Positions 1 to 8,573 of a stretch of 64,000 nucleotides of DNA are shown in pieces. Every line of letters begins with the position of its first letter. Within the stretch, counting starts at the first letter, position 1. The notes below the pieces were generated by a model. The model was not told where the DNA came from and did not search any database. It saw only the letters and a program-made list of their open reading frames with translations. The DNA lies in NCBI RefSeq assembly GCF_041890415.1, contig NZ_CP169056.1, positions 992,001-1,056,000 on the forward strand, in the 5' to 3' direction. This DNA comes from Pseudoxanthomonas koreensis_A (lineage in GTDB: Bacteria; Pseudomonadota; Gammaproteobacteria; Xanthomonadales; Xanthomonadaceae). The translations under genes and the position numbers were made by a program.

Positions 1-120
1 CTCCCGCCGCCGCGACCATGCCTCCCGCCGCCGCGACCATACCTCCCGCCGCCGCGACCATGCCTCCCGCCGCCGCGACCATGCCTCCCGCCGCCACGAC
101 CATGCCTCCCGCGCCCCGCG
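1..120. repeat. 21-bp tandem repeat, at least five copies
   Basis: The window opens inside a direct tandem array whose unit reads cctcccgccgccgcgaccat followed by g or a. Copies lie at 1-20 (cut by the edge), 21-41, 42-62, 63-83 and 84-104, with a decaying sixth at 105-120. Copies differ by single bases only. The unit length is a multiple of three and the array is open in several frames, but nothing suggests that it is translated. It ends about 70 bp before the -10 box of the serine hydrolase gene. True copy number is unknown because the array begins upstream. Confidence 0.9.
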
Positions 121-187
121 ATCAGGCCTCCCGCGCCGCTGTTTCAGGCGGTGAGGCTGCATCCATCCCCTCACCGGGAGATGCGCC

Positions 188-193
188 TAGAAT
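188..193 (+). promoter_or_regulatory. -10 box TAGAAT of the serine hydrolase gene
   Basis: TAGAAT lies 23 nt before the chosen ATG at 217, a normal distance for a short leader. No good -35 is visible 16-18 nt upstream, as at most promoters in this window. A GGAG Shine-Dalgarno follows in the leader. Confidence 0.45.
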
Positions 194-216
194 CGGGGCG
201 CCTGCCGGAGAACCGC

Positions 217-1869
217 ATGTTTCCGACTCCAAGATCGTCCCTGTGCTGGCGCCTGCTGTTGTGCGGGCTGTGCCTGCTGGCACCGATGCCGGTGCCGGCC
301 GCGGGCATCGGCGATGCGGCCACGTCCGCCGATGCCTCCGATGCCACCGCCACGCCGCCGGCATTCGACCCGGCCGCGTTCGACCGCCACGTCGAGCGGG
401 TACGTGCGCAGTTCGAGATACCCGGCATCGCAGTGGCCATCGTCAAGGACGGGCAGGTGGTGCTGGCGCGCGGCTGGGGCGTGCGCGAGCTGGGCAGCCC
501 CGAGCCGGTGGACGCGCACACCCTGTTCGCCATCGCCTCCAACACCAAGGCCTTCACCGCCGCGGCGCTGTCGATGCTGGCCGACGAGGGCAAGCTGACG
601 CTGGACGACCGCGTGGTCGACCACCTGCCGTGGTTCCGCATGGCCGACCCTTATGTCACCGCGCAGATCCGCATCCGTGACCTGCTCACACACCGCAGCG
701 GCCTGGGCCTGGGCGCCGGCGACCTGCTGTTCTGGCCCGGCAGCGACTACACCACCGAGGAGGTCGTGCGCCGGCTTGCGCACGTGCCGCTGAAGACCGG
801 CTTCCGCGAGCGCTACGCCTACGACAACATCCTCTACGCGGCCGCCACCCTGGTGGTGGAGCAGGCCTCGGGGCAGTCGTACGCGCAGTTCCTGCAGCAG
901 CGCATCTTCGATCCGCTGGGCATGCATGCCACCCGCATCAATGCCGACGCGCTGCAGTCCGGCGACATCGCCGCCAGTGGACATGCCAGGGCCGACTTCA
1001 CCCGCCTGCAGCCGACTTTCCCGCTTACCTGGCACAACGCGTCCGGGGCCGGCGGCATCTATTCCAATGCCCACGACATGGCGCGCTGGGTCGCCGCGCA
1101 GCTGGCCGGCGGCGTGCACGTGGACGCGCAGGGGCGCGAGCACCGGCTGTTCTCGACCGCCCGCCAGGAGCAGATGTGGTCGCTGCAATCACCGATGAAC
1201 ATCTCCGCACCATCGGTGCCGGCGCTGGAAGCGGCGCGCCCGGATTTCCTGGGCTACGGCGAAGGCTGGATCGTGTCCTCCTACCGCGGGCGCAAGCTGG
1301 TGTGGCATACCGGCGGCTGGCCGGGCATGGTCTCGCGGGTCACCCTGGTTCCGGCGCTCGGCCTGGGCGTGGTAGTGCTGACCAACCAGGAATCGGGCGC
1401 GGCGTTCAATGCGGTGACCATGCAGGCGCTGGATGATTACCTGGCGCCGGACCAGCGCACCGACTGGATCGCCGCCTATGCCGCGGCCGCCGACAAGGCC
1501 CGGGCCCGTGCCGAGGACGCGTGGGCGTCGCGGCTGCGCGCACGCACGCCGCAAACCCGGCCGTCGCTGCCGCTGTCCGCTTACGCGCGCACTTACCGCG
1601 ATGCGTGGTACGGCGACGTGGACGTGGTCCAGGCCGGCGACGGGCTGCGGATGCGCTTCACCCGCAGCCCGCTGCTGGCCGGCGAACTGCAGCACTGGCA
1701 CCACGACACCTTCCTGGTGCGCTGGGACGAACGCACGCTCAATGGCGATGCGCTGGTCACATTCGAACTGGATGCCGACGGCCAGGTACGCCAGGCGCGG
1801 ATGGAGGCGGCCTCGGAGCTGACCGATTTCAGCTTCGACTTCCAGGACCTGGTGTTGCGGCCGCGCTGA
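217..1869 (+). CDS. exported serine hydrolase, beta-lactamase (class C/penicillin-binding) family
   Basis: 550 residues from the ATG at 217, chosen because it is preceded by GGAG and starts a clean signal peptide (basic start, Leu/Cys-rich core, VPAA end). An upstream in-frame ATG at 151 would place about 22 polar residues before the signal. Family motifs are in place: S108-N-T-K (nucleophile and lysine), Y202-D-N, and H364-T-G standing where KTG is usual. Residues from about 430 form the extra C-terminal beta domain common in such hydrolases (DUF3471-like). It probably acts in the periplasm as an esterase, peptidase or D-aminopeptidase-like enzyme. The substrate cannot be told from sequence, and a true beta-lactamase role is not implied. 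Confidence 0.88.
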   Translation: MFPTPRSSLCWRLLLCGLCLLAPMPVPAAGIGDAATSADASDATATPPAFDPAAFDRHVERVRAQFEIPGIAVAIVKDGQVVLARGWGVRELGSPEPVDAHTLFAIASNTKAFTAAALSMLADEGKLTLDDRVVDHLPWFRMADPYVTAQIRIRDLLTHRSGLGLGAGDLLFWPGSDYTTEEVVRRLAHVPLKTGFRERYAYDNILYAAATLVVEQASGQSYAQFLQQRIFDPLGMHATRINADALQSGDIAASGHARADFTRLQPTFPLTWHNASGAGGIYSNAHDMARWVAAQLAGGVHVDAQGREHRLFSTARQEQMWSLQSPMNISAPSVPALEAARPDFLGYGEGWIVSSYRGRKLVWHTGGWPGMVSRVTLVPALGLGVVVLTNQESGAAFNAVTMQALDDYLAPDQRTDWIAAYAAAADKARARAEDAWASRLRARTPQTRPSLPLSAYARTYRDAWYGDVDVVQAGDGLRMRFTRSPLLAGELQHWHHDTFLVRWDERTLNGDALVTFELDADGQVRQARMEAASELTDFSFDFQDLVLRPR

Positions 1870-1944
1870 GCTGCGCGGCGGCGGGCTACCGCTGCGCGCG
1901 CCCGAGCCTTAGGCTTGGCCCCTGCACAGGCCCCGGGAGCATCC

Positions 1945-2292
1945 ATGAAGTACCAAGGCAGTTGCCATTGCGGCGGCATCGCGTTCACCGCCGAAGGCCA
2001 GATCGACCAGGTGATCGACTGCAACTGTTCCATGTGCCGGCGCCGCGGCGGCCTGCTGTGGTTCGTGCCGGCGTCCGCGTTTGCCCTGCACACCCCGCGC
2101 CAGGCCCTGGCGACCTACCAGTTCAACAAGCGCCACATCCAGCACCATTTCTGTCCCACCTGCGGCATCGCCCCGTTCGGCGAAGGCACCGCGCCCGATG
2201 GCAGCACCATGGTCGCGGTCAACGTGCGCTGCCTGCCGGAGATGGACCTGGCGTCCGTGCAGGTGGTGCCGTTCGACGGTGCACGGCTGTGA
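1945..2292 (+). CDS. GFA family protein (CENP-V/glutathione-dependent formaldehyde-activating enzyme fold)
   Basis: 115 residues starting MKYQGSCHCGG. The Cys pattern of the family is complete: CHCGG near residue 7, CNCSMCRRRG near 30, and HFCPTCGIAPFG near 70, which bind structural and catalytic zinc. The family covers glutathione-dependent formaldehyde handling but most members are untested, so the substrate is unknown. An in-frame ATG at 1915 is less likely because it would put ten non-conserved residues ahead of the conserved start. Its stop overlaps the start of the next gene in GTGA, so the two are probably translated together. Confidence 0.85.
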   Translation: MKYQGSCHCGGIAFTAEGQIDQVIDCNCSMCRRRGGLLWFVPASAFALHTPRQALATYQFNKRHIQHHFCPTCGIAPFGEGTAPDGSTMVAVNVRCLPEMDLASVQVVPFDGARL

Positions 2293-3065
2293 GGGGTGCA
2301 GGCTGGCTGGCGGCCCTGGCCTGCCTGTGGCTGGCCGGCTGCAGCGCACGGCATGGCGCCGAGGGCGGCGTGGCGAGCGCGGCCGACGCGCACGCGCCGA
2401 CAGGCCAGGCACTGGCCTACGAGCACGAGGTGGAGGTGGTGCTGGATGGCGACAGCCTGCAGTCACGGCTTGCCCAATCGCAGGCCGCCTGCCAGGACGC
2501 AACCTTCGGTGCGTGCGAGGTGCTGGCGGTGTCCCGCCACGGCGGCAACTGGCCCAGTGCGCGGCTGGCGGTGCGGATCGTGCCGGCCGGGGTGGAGCCG
2601 TTGATCGCGCGGGCCAGCGAAGGCGGGGAGGTCGGCAGCCGGGTCACCCGTGCCGAAGACCTGGCCCAGGCCGTTGCCGATACTGCGCGCACGCGCGAGC
2701 GCCTGCAGCGCGAGCAGTCGCGCCTGCTCGAATTCCAGCAGCGGCCCGACCTGGCCGTGGCCGACATGATCGCGCTGTCGCGGCAGATGTCCGAGGTGGA
2801 CACGGCGCTGGAGGCCGCCGCGCAGGATTCGGCCCAGCAGCAGCGTCGCATCCAGACCCATCTGGTGACCCTTGATTTCCGCGTCTCCGGACAGGATGGT
2901 GGCAGCGGCCAGATCCGCCAGGCGCTGGGTGATTTCGGCCAGATCCTGGGCACGGGCACTGCATGGACCATCCGTTCGGTGGCCTTCCTGATTCCGGTCG
3001 GCGCCGTGGTCGCGGTGCTGGTGCTGGCCTGGCGCCGGCTGCGCCGCCGCCGCCGCGCCGGCTGA
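2289..3065 (+). CDS. DUF4349 lipoprotein
   Basis: 258 residues from the GTG at 2289, which overlaps the TGA of the GFA gene (GTGA). There is no separate Shine-Dalgarno, consistent with coupling. The N-terminus is a lipoprotein signal with lipobox LAGC near residue 15. A periplasmic domain follows, with a helical coiled-coil stretch at roughly 115-185 (rich in Arg, Glu, Gln), and one C-terminal transmembrane helix (about 228-248) ends in an Arg-rich cytoplasmic tail. This layout matches DUF4349 proteins. Function is unknown; a membrane-tethered periplasmic role is inferred from topology only. Confidence 0.82.
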   Translation: MRGAGWLAALACLWLAGCSARHGAEGGVASAADAHAPTGQALAYEHEVEVVLDGDSLQSRLAQSQAACQDATFGACEVLAVSRHGGNWPSARLAVRIVPAGVEPLIARASEGGEVGSRVTRAEDLAQAVADTARTRERLQREQSRLLEFQQRPDLAVADMIALSRQMSEVDTALEAAAQDSAQQQRRIQTHLVTLDFRVSGQDGGSGQIRQALGDFGQILGTGTAWTIRSVAFLIPVGAVVAVLVLAWRRLRRRRRAG

Positions 3066-3073
3066 CCGAATCC

Positions 3074-3107
3074 ATCCTGGCGCCGCGCGACCGGCCGGCG
3101 CCAGGAT
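3074..3107. terminator. bidirectional hairpin terminator
   Basis: A perfect 11-bp stem (atcctggcgcc at 3074-3084 pairs with ggcgccaggat at 3097-3107) around a 12-nt loop lies between two convergent genes. It has no long U-run, so termination strength is uncertain, but position and symmetry fit a shared terminator. Confidence 0.65.
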
Positions 3108-3114
3108 CGTTGCA

Positions 3115-5289
3115 TCAGGCGTAGCGCCTGAGCGGCGCGTCGGCGTTGGCCGGCTCCTCGCCAAGCTGGAACATGGCCGTGGTCCGGGCCAGCTCGGCCG
3201 CTTCCTCCTGCAGTGCGTGCGCGGCGGCGGTGGCCTCTTCCACCAGCGCGGCGTTCTGCTGGGTCGCGTGGTCCATCTGCACCACCGAGCGGCTGACCTG
3301 TTCGATGCCCAGTGCCTGCTCCTTCGATGCGGCGGTGATCTGGCCCATGATCGCCGCCACCTGCTGCACCGATCCCAGGATGCCGGTCATGGTCTGTCCG
3401 GCCTCGCGCACCAGGGTCGAACCGGCGCCCACCTTGTCCACCGAATCCTGGATCAGCGCCTTGATTTCCTGCGCCGCGCCGGCCGAGCGCTGGGCCAGTG
3501 CGCGCACTTCGCCGGCCACCACGGCAAAGCCGCGGCCCTGCTCGCCGGCACGCGCCGCTTCCACGGCCGCGTTCAGCGCCAGGATGTTGGTCTGGAAGCT
3601 GATCCCGTCGATGATGCCGATGATCTCCGCGATCCGGCGCGAGGCCGCTTCCACCTCGTCCATCGTGGACACCGCCTGGCGCGCCACCTGTTCGCCGCGC
3701 CCGGCCACCTCGGCGGTTCCCTGCACCAGGGTGTTGGCCTGGCTGGCGTTGTCGGCATTCTGGTGCACGGTGGAGGTCATCTGCTCCATGGTCGCCGCGG
3801 TTTCCTGCAGGCTGGCGGCCTGCTGCTCGCTGCGCCCGGACAGGTCCTGGTTGCCGGCTGCGATCTCGCCGGCGGCGGTGTCGATGCGTGCCGAGGCGCT
3901 TTGCAACTGACCCACGATCCAGGCCAGGCGGTCGGCGGTGGCATTGGCATCGGTCTTCATCTGGCCGAAGTCGCCACCGAACTCGCGCTCGATGCGCTGG
4001 CCCAGCCGGCCTTCCGACAGCGCCGACAGCAGGTTGCGCACTTCGCGCACGCTGTCCTGGGTGGTTTCCAGGAAGCGGTTGATGCCCTCGGCCAGGGTGA
4101 CGAAGAACGCAGAGCTGCCCGCGACCTGCAGCCGCTGGCCCAGGTCGCCGGCGCCGGCGGCGTCGACGATGCGGAAGATCTCGCCTTCAAGCTTCAGCTC
4201 GTCGGTGCGGTCGTGCCATTCGACCACGAAGCCAAGCGACTCGCCGGCCGCGCCGCGCACCGGCGTGATCATCTGCGCGAAATGGGCATCGCCGACCCGG
4301 ATGCGCCCGTCGTGGCGGCCCTGCAGGGTGTCTAGCAGGTGGCGGATGCGGTCCGGGTCCACATGGAACTGGTGGATGCTGGTGCCGATCAGCGCATCCG
4401 CATCGAAATCCGGGAACTGGCGGCGCAGTTGTTCCTGCTGGTTGCGCAGCATGTCCAGCACCGCGTGGTTGGCATAGCGGATGACGTGGTGCTCGTCGGT
4501 GATCATCAGGCCGGTGCGCGATACGTCCAGCGCAACGCGGGTGCGTGCGTTGTGTTCGTTGATGGCGCGTTCCTTGTCGCCGTCCTCGACGATGCGCGTG
4601 CGCATCTGCACCAGCGCGCTGGCCAGCGAGCCAGGCGGCAGGGCCAGCGCTTCGAGCTCGGCCGGCACCGGCTTGCCGTCGGCCACGCCGCGCGCCAGTT
4701 CGGCCAGCCTCCGCGGCCCGTGCCCGAGTGCGACCAGTTGCTGGCGCAGGTAGACGGCCATCACGCAGACGAAGCCCGTTTCCACGACCACGTAGAGCAT
4801 GTGGATGGCCACGGTGCCGAAGCCGGCATCGGGCGGGAAGGCGTGGACCGGCAACCCGGCAGCCTGCATCCAGAACAACACGAGGTGGTGCACGGCAATT
4901 GCAGCTGCGGCCACCACCACCGGCAGCCAGTCGCGGTAGTACAGCAGCAGCGCGATCACCACGAACACCCCGAAGTGCGCCTCGGCGCGGCCACCGGCCT
5001 GCTCCATGGTCGCGGCCACCATCGCCATCAGGCCCAGTGCCGCGGTGATGCTGGCGCCGCGGGTACCGGGGTGGCGCAGCACGTGGAAGGCGATCGCCGC
5101 CAGCGCGGGCAGGATCAGGACCAGGAACGGCAGCCATCGGCCCAGCGACAGCGCCATCACCAGCGAGGCGATCGCCAGCACGCCGGCAAGCCACAGGAAC
5201 ATCCGGTCGGCCGCGGATGCCAGCCGGCGGGCATAGGCGAAATGGTTCAGTCCCTGGGGCGGGGCGGGGGAGATGCGGGCTTCGGACAC
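3115..5289 (-). CDS. methyl-accepting chemotaxis protein with multi-pass membrane sensor and PAS
   Basis: 724 residues if translation starts at the GTG at 5289, preceded by GAGAAG. An open frame continues upstream to 5655 but is Pro/Arg-rich and unlikely to be protein. Six or seven hydrophobic segments at about residues 25-190 form a membrane sensor instead of the usual two-helix periplasmic type. A PAS-like domain follows (about 250-370), then a HAMP-like linker and the coiled-coil signalling domain with the conserved hairpin ISFQTNILALNAAVEAARAG. The C-terminus lacks a NWETF-type CheR/CheB tether. It should relay a signal to CheA/CheW; the ligand is unknown. No other chemotaxis gene is nearby, so it is an orphan receptor. 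The start is the main doubt. Confidence 0.85.
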   Translation of the reverse strand: MSEARISPAPPQGLNHFAYARRLASAADRMFLWLAGVLAIASLVMALSLGRWLPFLVLILPALAAIAFHVLRHPGTRGASITAALGLMAMVAATMEQAGGRAEAHFGVFVVIALLLYYRDWLPVVVAAAAIAVHHLVLFWMQAAGLPVHAFPPDAGFGTVAIHMLYVVVETGFVCVMAVYLRQQLVALGHGPRRLAELARGVADGKPVPAELEALALPPGSLASALVQMRTRIVEDGDKERAINEHNARTRVALDVSRTGLMITDEHHVIRYANHAVLDMLRNQQEQLRRQFPDFDADALIGTSIHQFHVDPDRIRHLLDTLQGRHDGRIRVGDAHFAQMITPVRGAAGESLGFVVEWHDRTDELKLEGEIFRIVDAAGAGDLGQRLQVAGSSAFFVTLAEGINRFLETTQDSVREVRNLLSALSEGRLGQRIEREFGGDFGQMKTDANATADRLAWIVGQLQSASARIDTAAGEIAAGNQDLSGRSEQQAASLQETAATMEQMTSTVHQNADNASQANTLVQGTAEVAGRGEQVARQAVSTMDEVEAASRRIAEIIGIIDGISFQTNILALNAAVEAARAGEQGRGFAVVAGEVRALAQRSAGAAQEIKALIQDSVDKVGAGSTLVREAGQTMTGILGSVQQVAAIMGQITAASKEQALGIEQVSRSVVQMDHATQQNAALVEEATAAAHALQEEAAELARTTAMFQLGEEPANADAPLRRYA

Positions 5290-5702
5290 GTCGGCTTCTC
5301 GATCGGAAAGTGGAGCAGCCAGCGTGGCTGGCGGCGGGGATGGCACGAGGAGGGGAGGGGTGGAGTGAACCGGCCCGGGCTGCGGTGCACGGCCGCGGCA
5401 TGCCGGCCGGCACGGGTGGCCAGCGGCGTCGCGGCGGGGATGCCGGTGCCTGCGGCGCATGCGCGGCTGCGCCAGTGCATGGGCGGACATGGAGAGCTGC
5501 GAACGCCGGACAAGACCACACCTGCTGCGGGGAGAGGAGGGCATCGCCGCCACGGCGGACAGTGCCTGCGTCAGGTGTATCGGCCGCGGTGCGGCGTTCT
5601 GGAGGCGTGCGCCTGCTGGAGGCGTGCGCGCATGCCCAGGCGCCGGCCGGCGCATGCGTGGCCAGCCGGCGCCAGGTGTGTTCGCGCAAACGCCGGTGGC
5701 GG
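5290..5702. other. 413-base non-coding leader region of the chemoreceptor
   Basis: No frame here looks coding: all open frames are Pro/Arg/Ala-rich. It holds short direct copies of ctggaggcgtgcgc near 5599 and 5615 and a GC-rich interrupted inverted repeat built on gccggcgc near 5640-5675. No confident promoter for the minus-strand chemoreceptor could be placed. Confidence 0.5.
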
Positions 5703-5996
5703 TTATTCGCGCTCGGGCTCGAACTCGGCGGCCACGCCCAGGCGGATCGCCAGTTCCTCCACCGCTGCGCGCACGCGGTTGGCGGTGTAGGTATTGGGTG
5801 CGTCCACTTCCAGCTCGTGCACGCCGGGCCCCAGGTCGTCGGACAGGCCGGCGGAGCTGGAGTCCTCGTCATCCATGCGCGGCATCAGGTCGGCCACGTC
5901 TTCCACGTGTTCGATGCCCTCGATGCTTTGCAACAGGTCGGCGAAGGCGCGCAGGTCGTCATCGCTGCCGATGATGCGGATGCGGAGCAGGGGCAT
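5703..5996 (-). CDS. small conserved acidic protein, function unknown
   Basis: 97 residues, starting MPLLRIRIIGSDDD, with GGAG 8 nt before the ATG. The N-terminal beta strand, the helix DLRAFADLLQSIEGIEHVEDV and the later strand pattern suggest a compact alpha/beta (ferredoxin-like) fold. A very acidic middle (MDDEDSSS, about residues 41-48) is probably a loop. The C-terminal EFEPERE is acidic. No signal peptide or membrane helix, so cytoplasmic. I do not recognise a characterised family. It stands alone between a chemoreceptor and a cyclophilin, both on the same strand. Confidence 0.7.
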   Translation of the reverse strand: MPLLRIRIIGSDDDLRAFADLLQSIEGIEHVEDVADLMPRMDDEDSSSAGLSDDLGPGVHELEVDAPNTYTANRVRAAVEELAIRLGVAAEFEPERE

Positions 5997-6130
5997 ACGG
6001 AGTCTCCGGAAAGGAACGACGCCGCCAGCCTGCCGCCGCCGCGATCAACGCCGGGTGATGCCGGGGCAGCGCGGGACCGTGCATCGCCGGAAAACCCCGT
6101 CCCCGGGCATGCCGCGATGCGCTGCCAGGC

Positions 6131-7039
6131 TCAGGGTGCCGGCGTGCGCCGCACCGGCAACGGCACGTTGCACAGGTCGATGTGCCCGGCCGGCCGCTTG
6201 TAGAAGCCATCGCGCCGGTTGCGGCGCGACTCCACCAGTTCGGCGAAGGTGGGCGTATCGGTGCGCAGCACCTGCAACGCCACGTGCTGCGCTTGCGGGA
6301 CCGTGCTGGCCAGGCGCAGCGCACGGATCGGGGTGCGCTGGGCCGCTTCGGCGTAGAACCCCATGGGCGCCGGGCCGCGCGGCAGTGCACTGAGCCACTC
6401 GATGCCATCGACCACCCGGCCCACCACGGTGATGTTGCGATCCAGCTGGCGTGGCGACTGGCCGATCACCACGTACAGCTCGGCGCCCAGGCTGCTGTCG
6501 TCGGCCATGCTGCGCGCCGCGCCCACCGCGCCGTAGCAATGCGCCAGCCAGGCCATGCCGGTGGCCGGATCGCGCGCGGCGGGGAAGCCGGCCACGAAGC
6601 CGGCCTGCGGTGCCCAACCATCCGCATCCGGCAATGGATCGAAGGCCAACCCGGCCGCTGCGCGTTCGAACTCGGCCGGCAGTTTGCGTGCGGCGCTGCC
6701 CAGGTCACGCGCCAACGCCGGGTCATCGCCCTCGGCATCTCCAAACTGGGCCACGAAGTTGTCCTGGACCCGGTAGACCGAGGTGCCGTCCCAGAAGCCT
6801 TCGCGCGCCAGGGTGCGGATGTTGTCCACGTGCGCGGGGGCGAATTCCGGTGCCAGCTCGATCACCACCCGGCCGGCGTCCAGCTCCAGGTACAGCGTGC
6901 GCTCGGGATCCAGGCTGCGCCAGGCCTCCGCAGGTGCGCCGTCGATGATCTCCTGCATGCCGCGGGTGGGGGCCTGGGCGAAGACGGTGGCGGTGGCGGC
7001 GCACAGGGCGCAGGCGAGCAGGGCGGGGAGCAGGCGCAT
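6131..7039 (-). CDS. exported cyclophilin-type peptidyl-prolyl isomerase
   Basis: 302 residues from the ATG at 7039, which begins a clear signal peptide (MRLLPALLACALCAATATVFA). An upstream in-frame start at 7171 would bury that signal. The cyclophilin core is recognisable: LELDAGRVVIELAPEFAPAH, then ARE-GFWDGTSVYRVQDNFVAQFGDAE (the F-x-x-Q-x-G-D site), and later AELYVVIGQSPRQLDRNITVVGRVVDG. It should catalyse cis-trans proline isomerisation in the periplasm. It is longer than a minimal cyclophilin (about 165 residues) because of inserts around 95-150 and a C-terminal extension. It is divergent from the padR gene and shares a 150-bp intergenic region with it. Confidence 0.85.
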   Translation of the reverse strand: MRLLPALLACALCAATATVFAQAPTRGMQEIIDGAPAEAWRSLDPERTLYLELDAGRVVIELAPEFAPAHVDNIRTLAREGFWDGTSVYRVQDNFVAQFGDAEGDDPALARDLGSAARKLPAEFERAAAGLAFDPLPDADGWAPQAGFVAGFPAARDPATGMAWLAHCYGAVGAARSMADDSSLGAELYVVIGQSPRQLDRNITVVGRVVDGIEWLSALPRGPAPMGFYAEAAQRTPIRALRLASTVPQAQHVALQVLRTDTPTFAELVESRRNRRDGFYKRPAGHIDLCNVPLPVRRTPAP

Positions 7040-7115
7040 GGGCAGGTCCGGGGCATGGGAGCGCCCGATTCTCGCCCGTGCGACGTGGTGCGGCCAGCCA
7101 GCACGCAATGCCGGG

Positions 7116-7158
7116 GTGACTATCGGCACATCCACTATAGCGAACTTGAGAATAGATT
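7116..7158 (+). promoter_or_regulatory. AT-rich divergent promoter region ahead of padR
   Basis: This is the only A/T-rich island in the region (ctatagcgaacttgagaata). TGACT at 7117-7121 and TATAGC at 7137-7142 could form a promoter with a short 15-nt spacer, and TTGAGA sits at 7146. The ends ctat/atag form a small inverted repeat, where PadR autoregulation would be expected. Weak evidence. Confidence 0.35.
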
Positions 7159-7191
7159 GGCCCAACGGCACCTATGCCGGAGGAGCCGCCC

Positions 7192-7557
7192 ATGGTGGAT
7201 GTCGATGCCCAGCTGAAGAAATTCCAGAAGGAACTCAGTGCCGGTGTCGTGTCACTGACCCTGCTGGCGGTGCTGGCCCGGGCCAGCGAGCCGCTGTACG
7301 GCTACCTGATTGCCAAGCGCCTGGAGCAGGTGGGTGCGGGCGTGCTGTCCGGCAAGCAGAGCGCGCTGTACCCGGTGCTGCGCAACATGGAGGCGGCCGG
7401 GTTGCTGGAAAGCCATGTCGAGCCGTCCGATGCCGGGCCGCCGCGCCGCTGCTACCGCATCACCGCCGTGGGCCATCAGGTCCTGGCGCAATGGGCCGGC
7501 GCCTGGCGCGCCACCCGCGATTCCGTCGATTCCATCCTGGAGGGGATTCCCGCATGA
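7192..7557 (+). CDS. PadR family transcriptional regulator
   Basis: 121 residues from the ATG at 7192, chosen for the ideal GGAGGAG 7 nt upstream. An in-frame ATG at 7174 lies before that Shine-Dalgarno. It is a winged-helix protein: LTLLAVLARASEPLYGYLIAKRLEQ (PadR HTH), SALYPVLRNMEAAGLLES (recognition helix) and RRCYRITAVGHQVLAQW (wing). The short C-terminal helix is the usual dimerisation part of small PadR proteins. Its stop overlaps the next ATG (ATGA). PadR genes paired with a HAAS-domain membrane gene are common; the regulator probably represses its own operon. Confidence 0.9.
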   Translation: MVDVDAQLKKFQKELSAGVVSLTLLAVLARASEPLYGYLIAKRLEQVGAGVLSGKQSALYPVLRNMEAAGLLESHVEPSDAGPPRRCYRITAVGHQVLAQWAGAWRATRDSVDSILEGIPA

Positions 7558-8474
7558 ACGCCACCCTGGGCCGGCCCCTGCCGACCACCATCCCGCAGTA
7601 CCTGGAGCAATTGCGCGATGCGCTGCGCGACGCCGACCCGGCCATGGTCCAGGACGCGCTGTACGACGCGGAGGAGTACCTGCGTTCCGAACTTGCCGAG
7701 CAGGCCGGGCGCGACGAGGCCGAAGTGATCGCCGCGGTCGCCGGCAGCTACGGCGCCCCGGAGGAAGTGGCCGACATCTACCGCCAGACCGAGGTCACGG
7801 TGAACCGTGCGCTGCAGGCGCCACGCCCGCCGCGCCGGCCCTCGCTGGCCGGACGCTTCTTCGGCGTGGTGGCTGACCCGCATACATACGGCTCGCTGTT
7901 CTACATGCTGCTGTCGCTGGCCACCGGCGTGTTCTATTTCACCTGGGTCGTGACCGGCGCCAGCCTGTCGGCCGGCCTGCTGGTGCTGATCGTCGGCGTG
8001 CCGTTGCTGCTGCTGTTCCTGATGTCGGTGCGGCTGCTGGCACTGGTGGAGGGCCGCATCGTGGAGGTGCTGCTGGGCCAGCGCATGCCGCGGCGGCCGC
8101 TCTACACCCAGCGCGACAAATCCTGGCTCAAGCGCATCGGCGAACTGTTCACCGACGGCCGCACCTGGACCGCCACCGCCTACCTGTTGCTGATGCTGCC
8201 GCTGGGCACGGCGTACTTCACCGCGGTGGTGACCCTGCTGTCGCTGTCGCTGTCGCTGTTGCTGGTTCCGGTGGCGGCCCTGCTCGGGTTCGGCGGGGCG
8301 AGCATCCACCTGCAGGGTCTCTACGTGGACCTGGCCGGCTCCTGGTGGCTGGCGTCGCTGTCCTTCCTGGTGGGCGTGGTGCTGCTGTTCGTCAGCCTGC
8401 ACGTGGCGCGCCTGGTGGGCCGCTTCCACGGCTGGCTGGCCAAGCACCTGCTGGTACGCAGCCCGGTGCTGTAG
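7554..8474 (+). CDS. HAAS/DUF1700-type membrane protein partnered with PadR
   Basis: 306 residues. The N-terminal helical domain (about 1-75, IPQYLEQLRDALRDADPAMV...YDAEEYLRSEL...YGAPEEVADIYR) is of the HAAS/DUF1700 type often found beside PadR regulators. Two pairs of transmembrane helices follow (about 116-160 and 205-300). The layout resembles a membrane sensor module. It is coupled to padR through the ATGA overlap, so it probably senses an envelope state or controls PadR; this is inference from gene pairing. Codons at 8241-8258 form a perfect triple hexanucleotide repeat coding Ser-Leu within a membrane helix. Confidence 0.8.
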   Translation: MNATLGRPLPTTIPQYLEQLRDALRDADPAMVQDALYDAEEYLRSELAEQAGRDEAEVIAAVAGSYGAPEEVADIYRQTEVTVNRALQAPRPPRRPSLAGRFFGVVADPHTYGSLFYMLLSLATGVFYFTWVVTGASLSAGLLVLIVGVPLLLLFLMSVRLLALVEGRIVEVLLGQRMPRRPLYTQRDKSWLKRIGELFTDGRTWTATAYLLLMLPLGTAYFTAVVTLLSLSLSLLLVPVAALLGFGGASIHLQGLYVDLAGSWWLASLSFLVGVVLLFVSLHVARLVGRFHGWLAKHLLVRSPVL

Positions 8475-8522
8475 CGCCACGCCAGGTCGGCGCGCGCTGC
8501 GCACGCCGCCCCCCGCGAACGC

Positions 8523-8551
8523 GAACGCCCCGCACATGGCGGGGCGTTCTT
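8523..8551. terminator. rho-independent terminator between convergent genes
   Basis: Perfect 11-bp stem gaacgccccgc (8523-8533) with gcggggcgttc (8539-8549), 5-nt loop, followed by TT. Reading on the minus strand it is likewise usable, so it probably serves the HAAS gene and phaZ. Confidence 0.85.
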
Positions 8552-8573
8552 GCGTGTCCGTGCGCGGCGTGGC

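Noticed and set aside
1..120. CRISPR array
   Set aside because: The repeats are contiguous with no spacers; the unit is 21 bp and has no palindrome of the usual kind.
217..1869. True beta-lactamase conferring resistance
   Set aside because: SxxK, YxN and HTG occur in many esterases and peptidases; the extra C-terminal domain and length point to the general serine hydrolase group.
3115..5655. An 846-residue chemoreceptor starting at 5655
   Set aside because: The first 120 residues would be Pro/Arg/His-rich with no domain, while a GTG with a Shine-Dalgarno at 5289 begins just before the conserved part.
5640..5680. Rho-independent terminator
   Set aside because: The GC-rich inverted repeat has a broken stem and no U-run, and no gene ends there.
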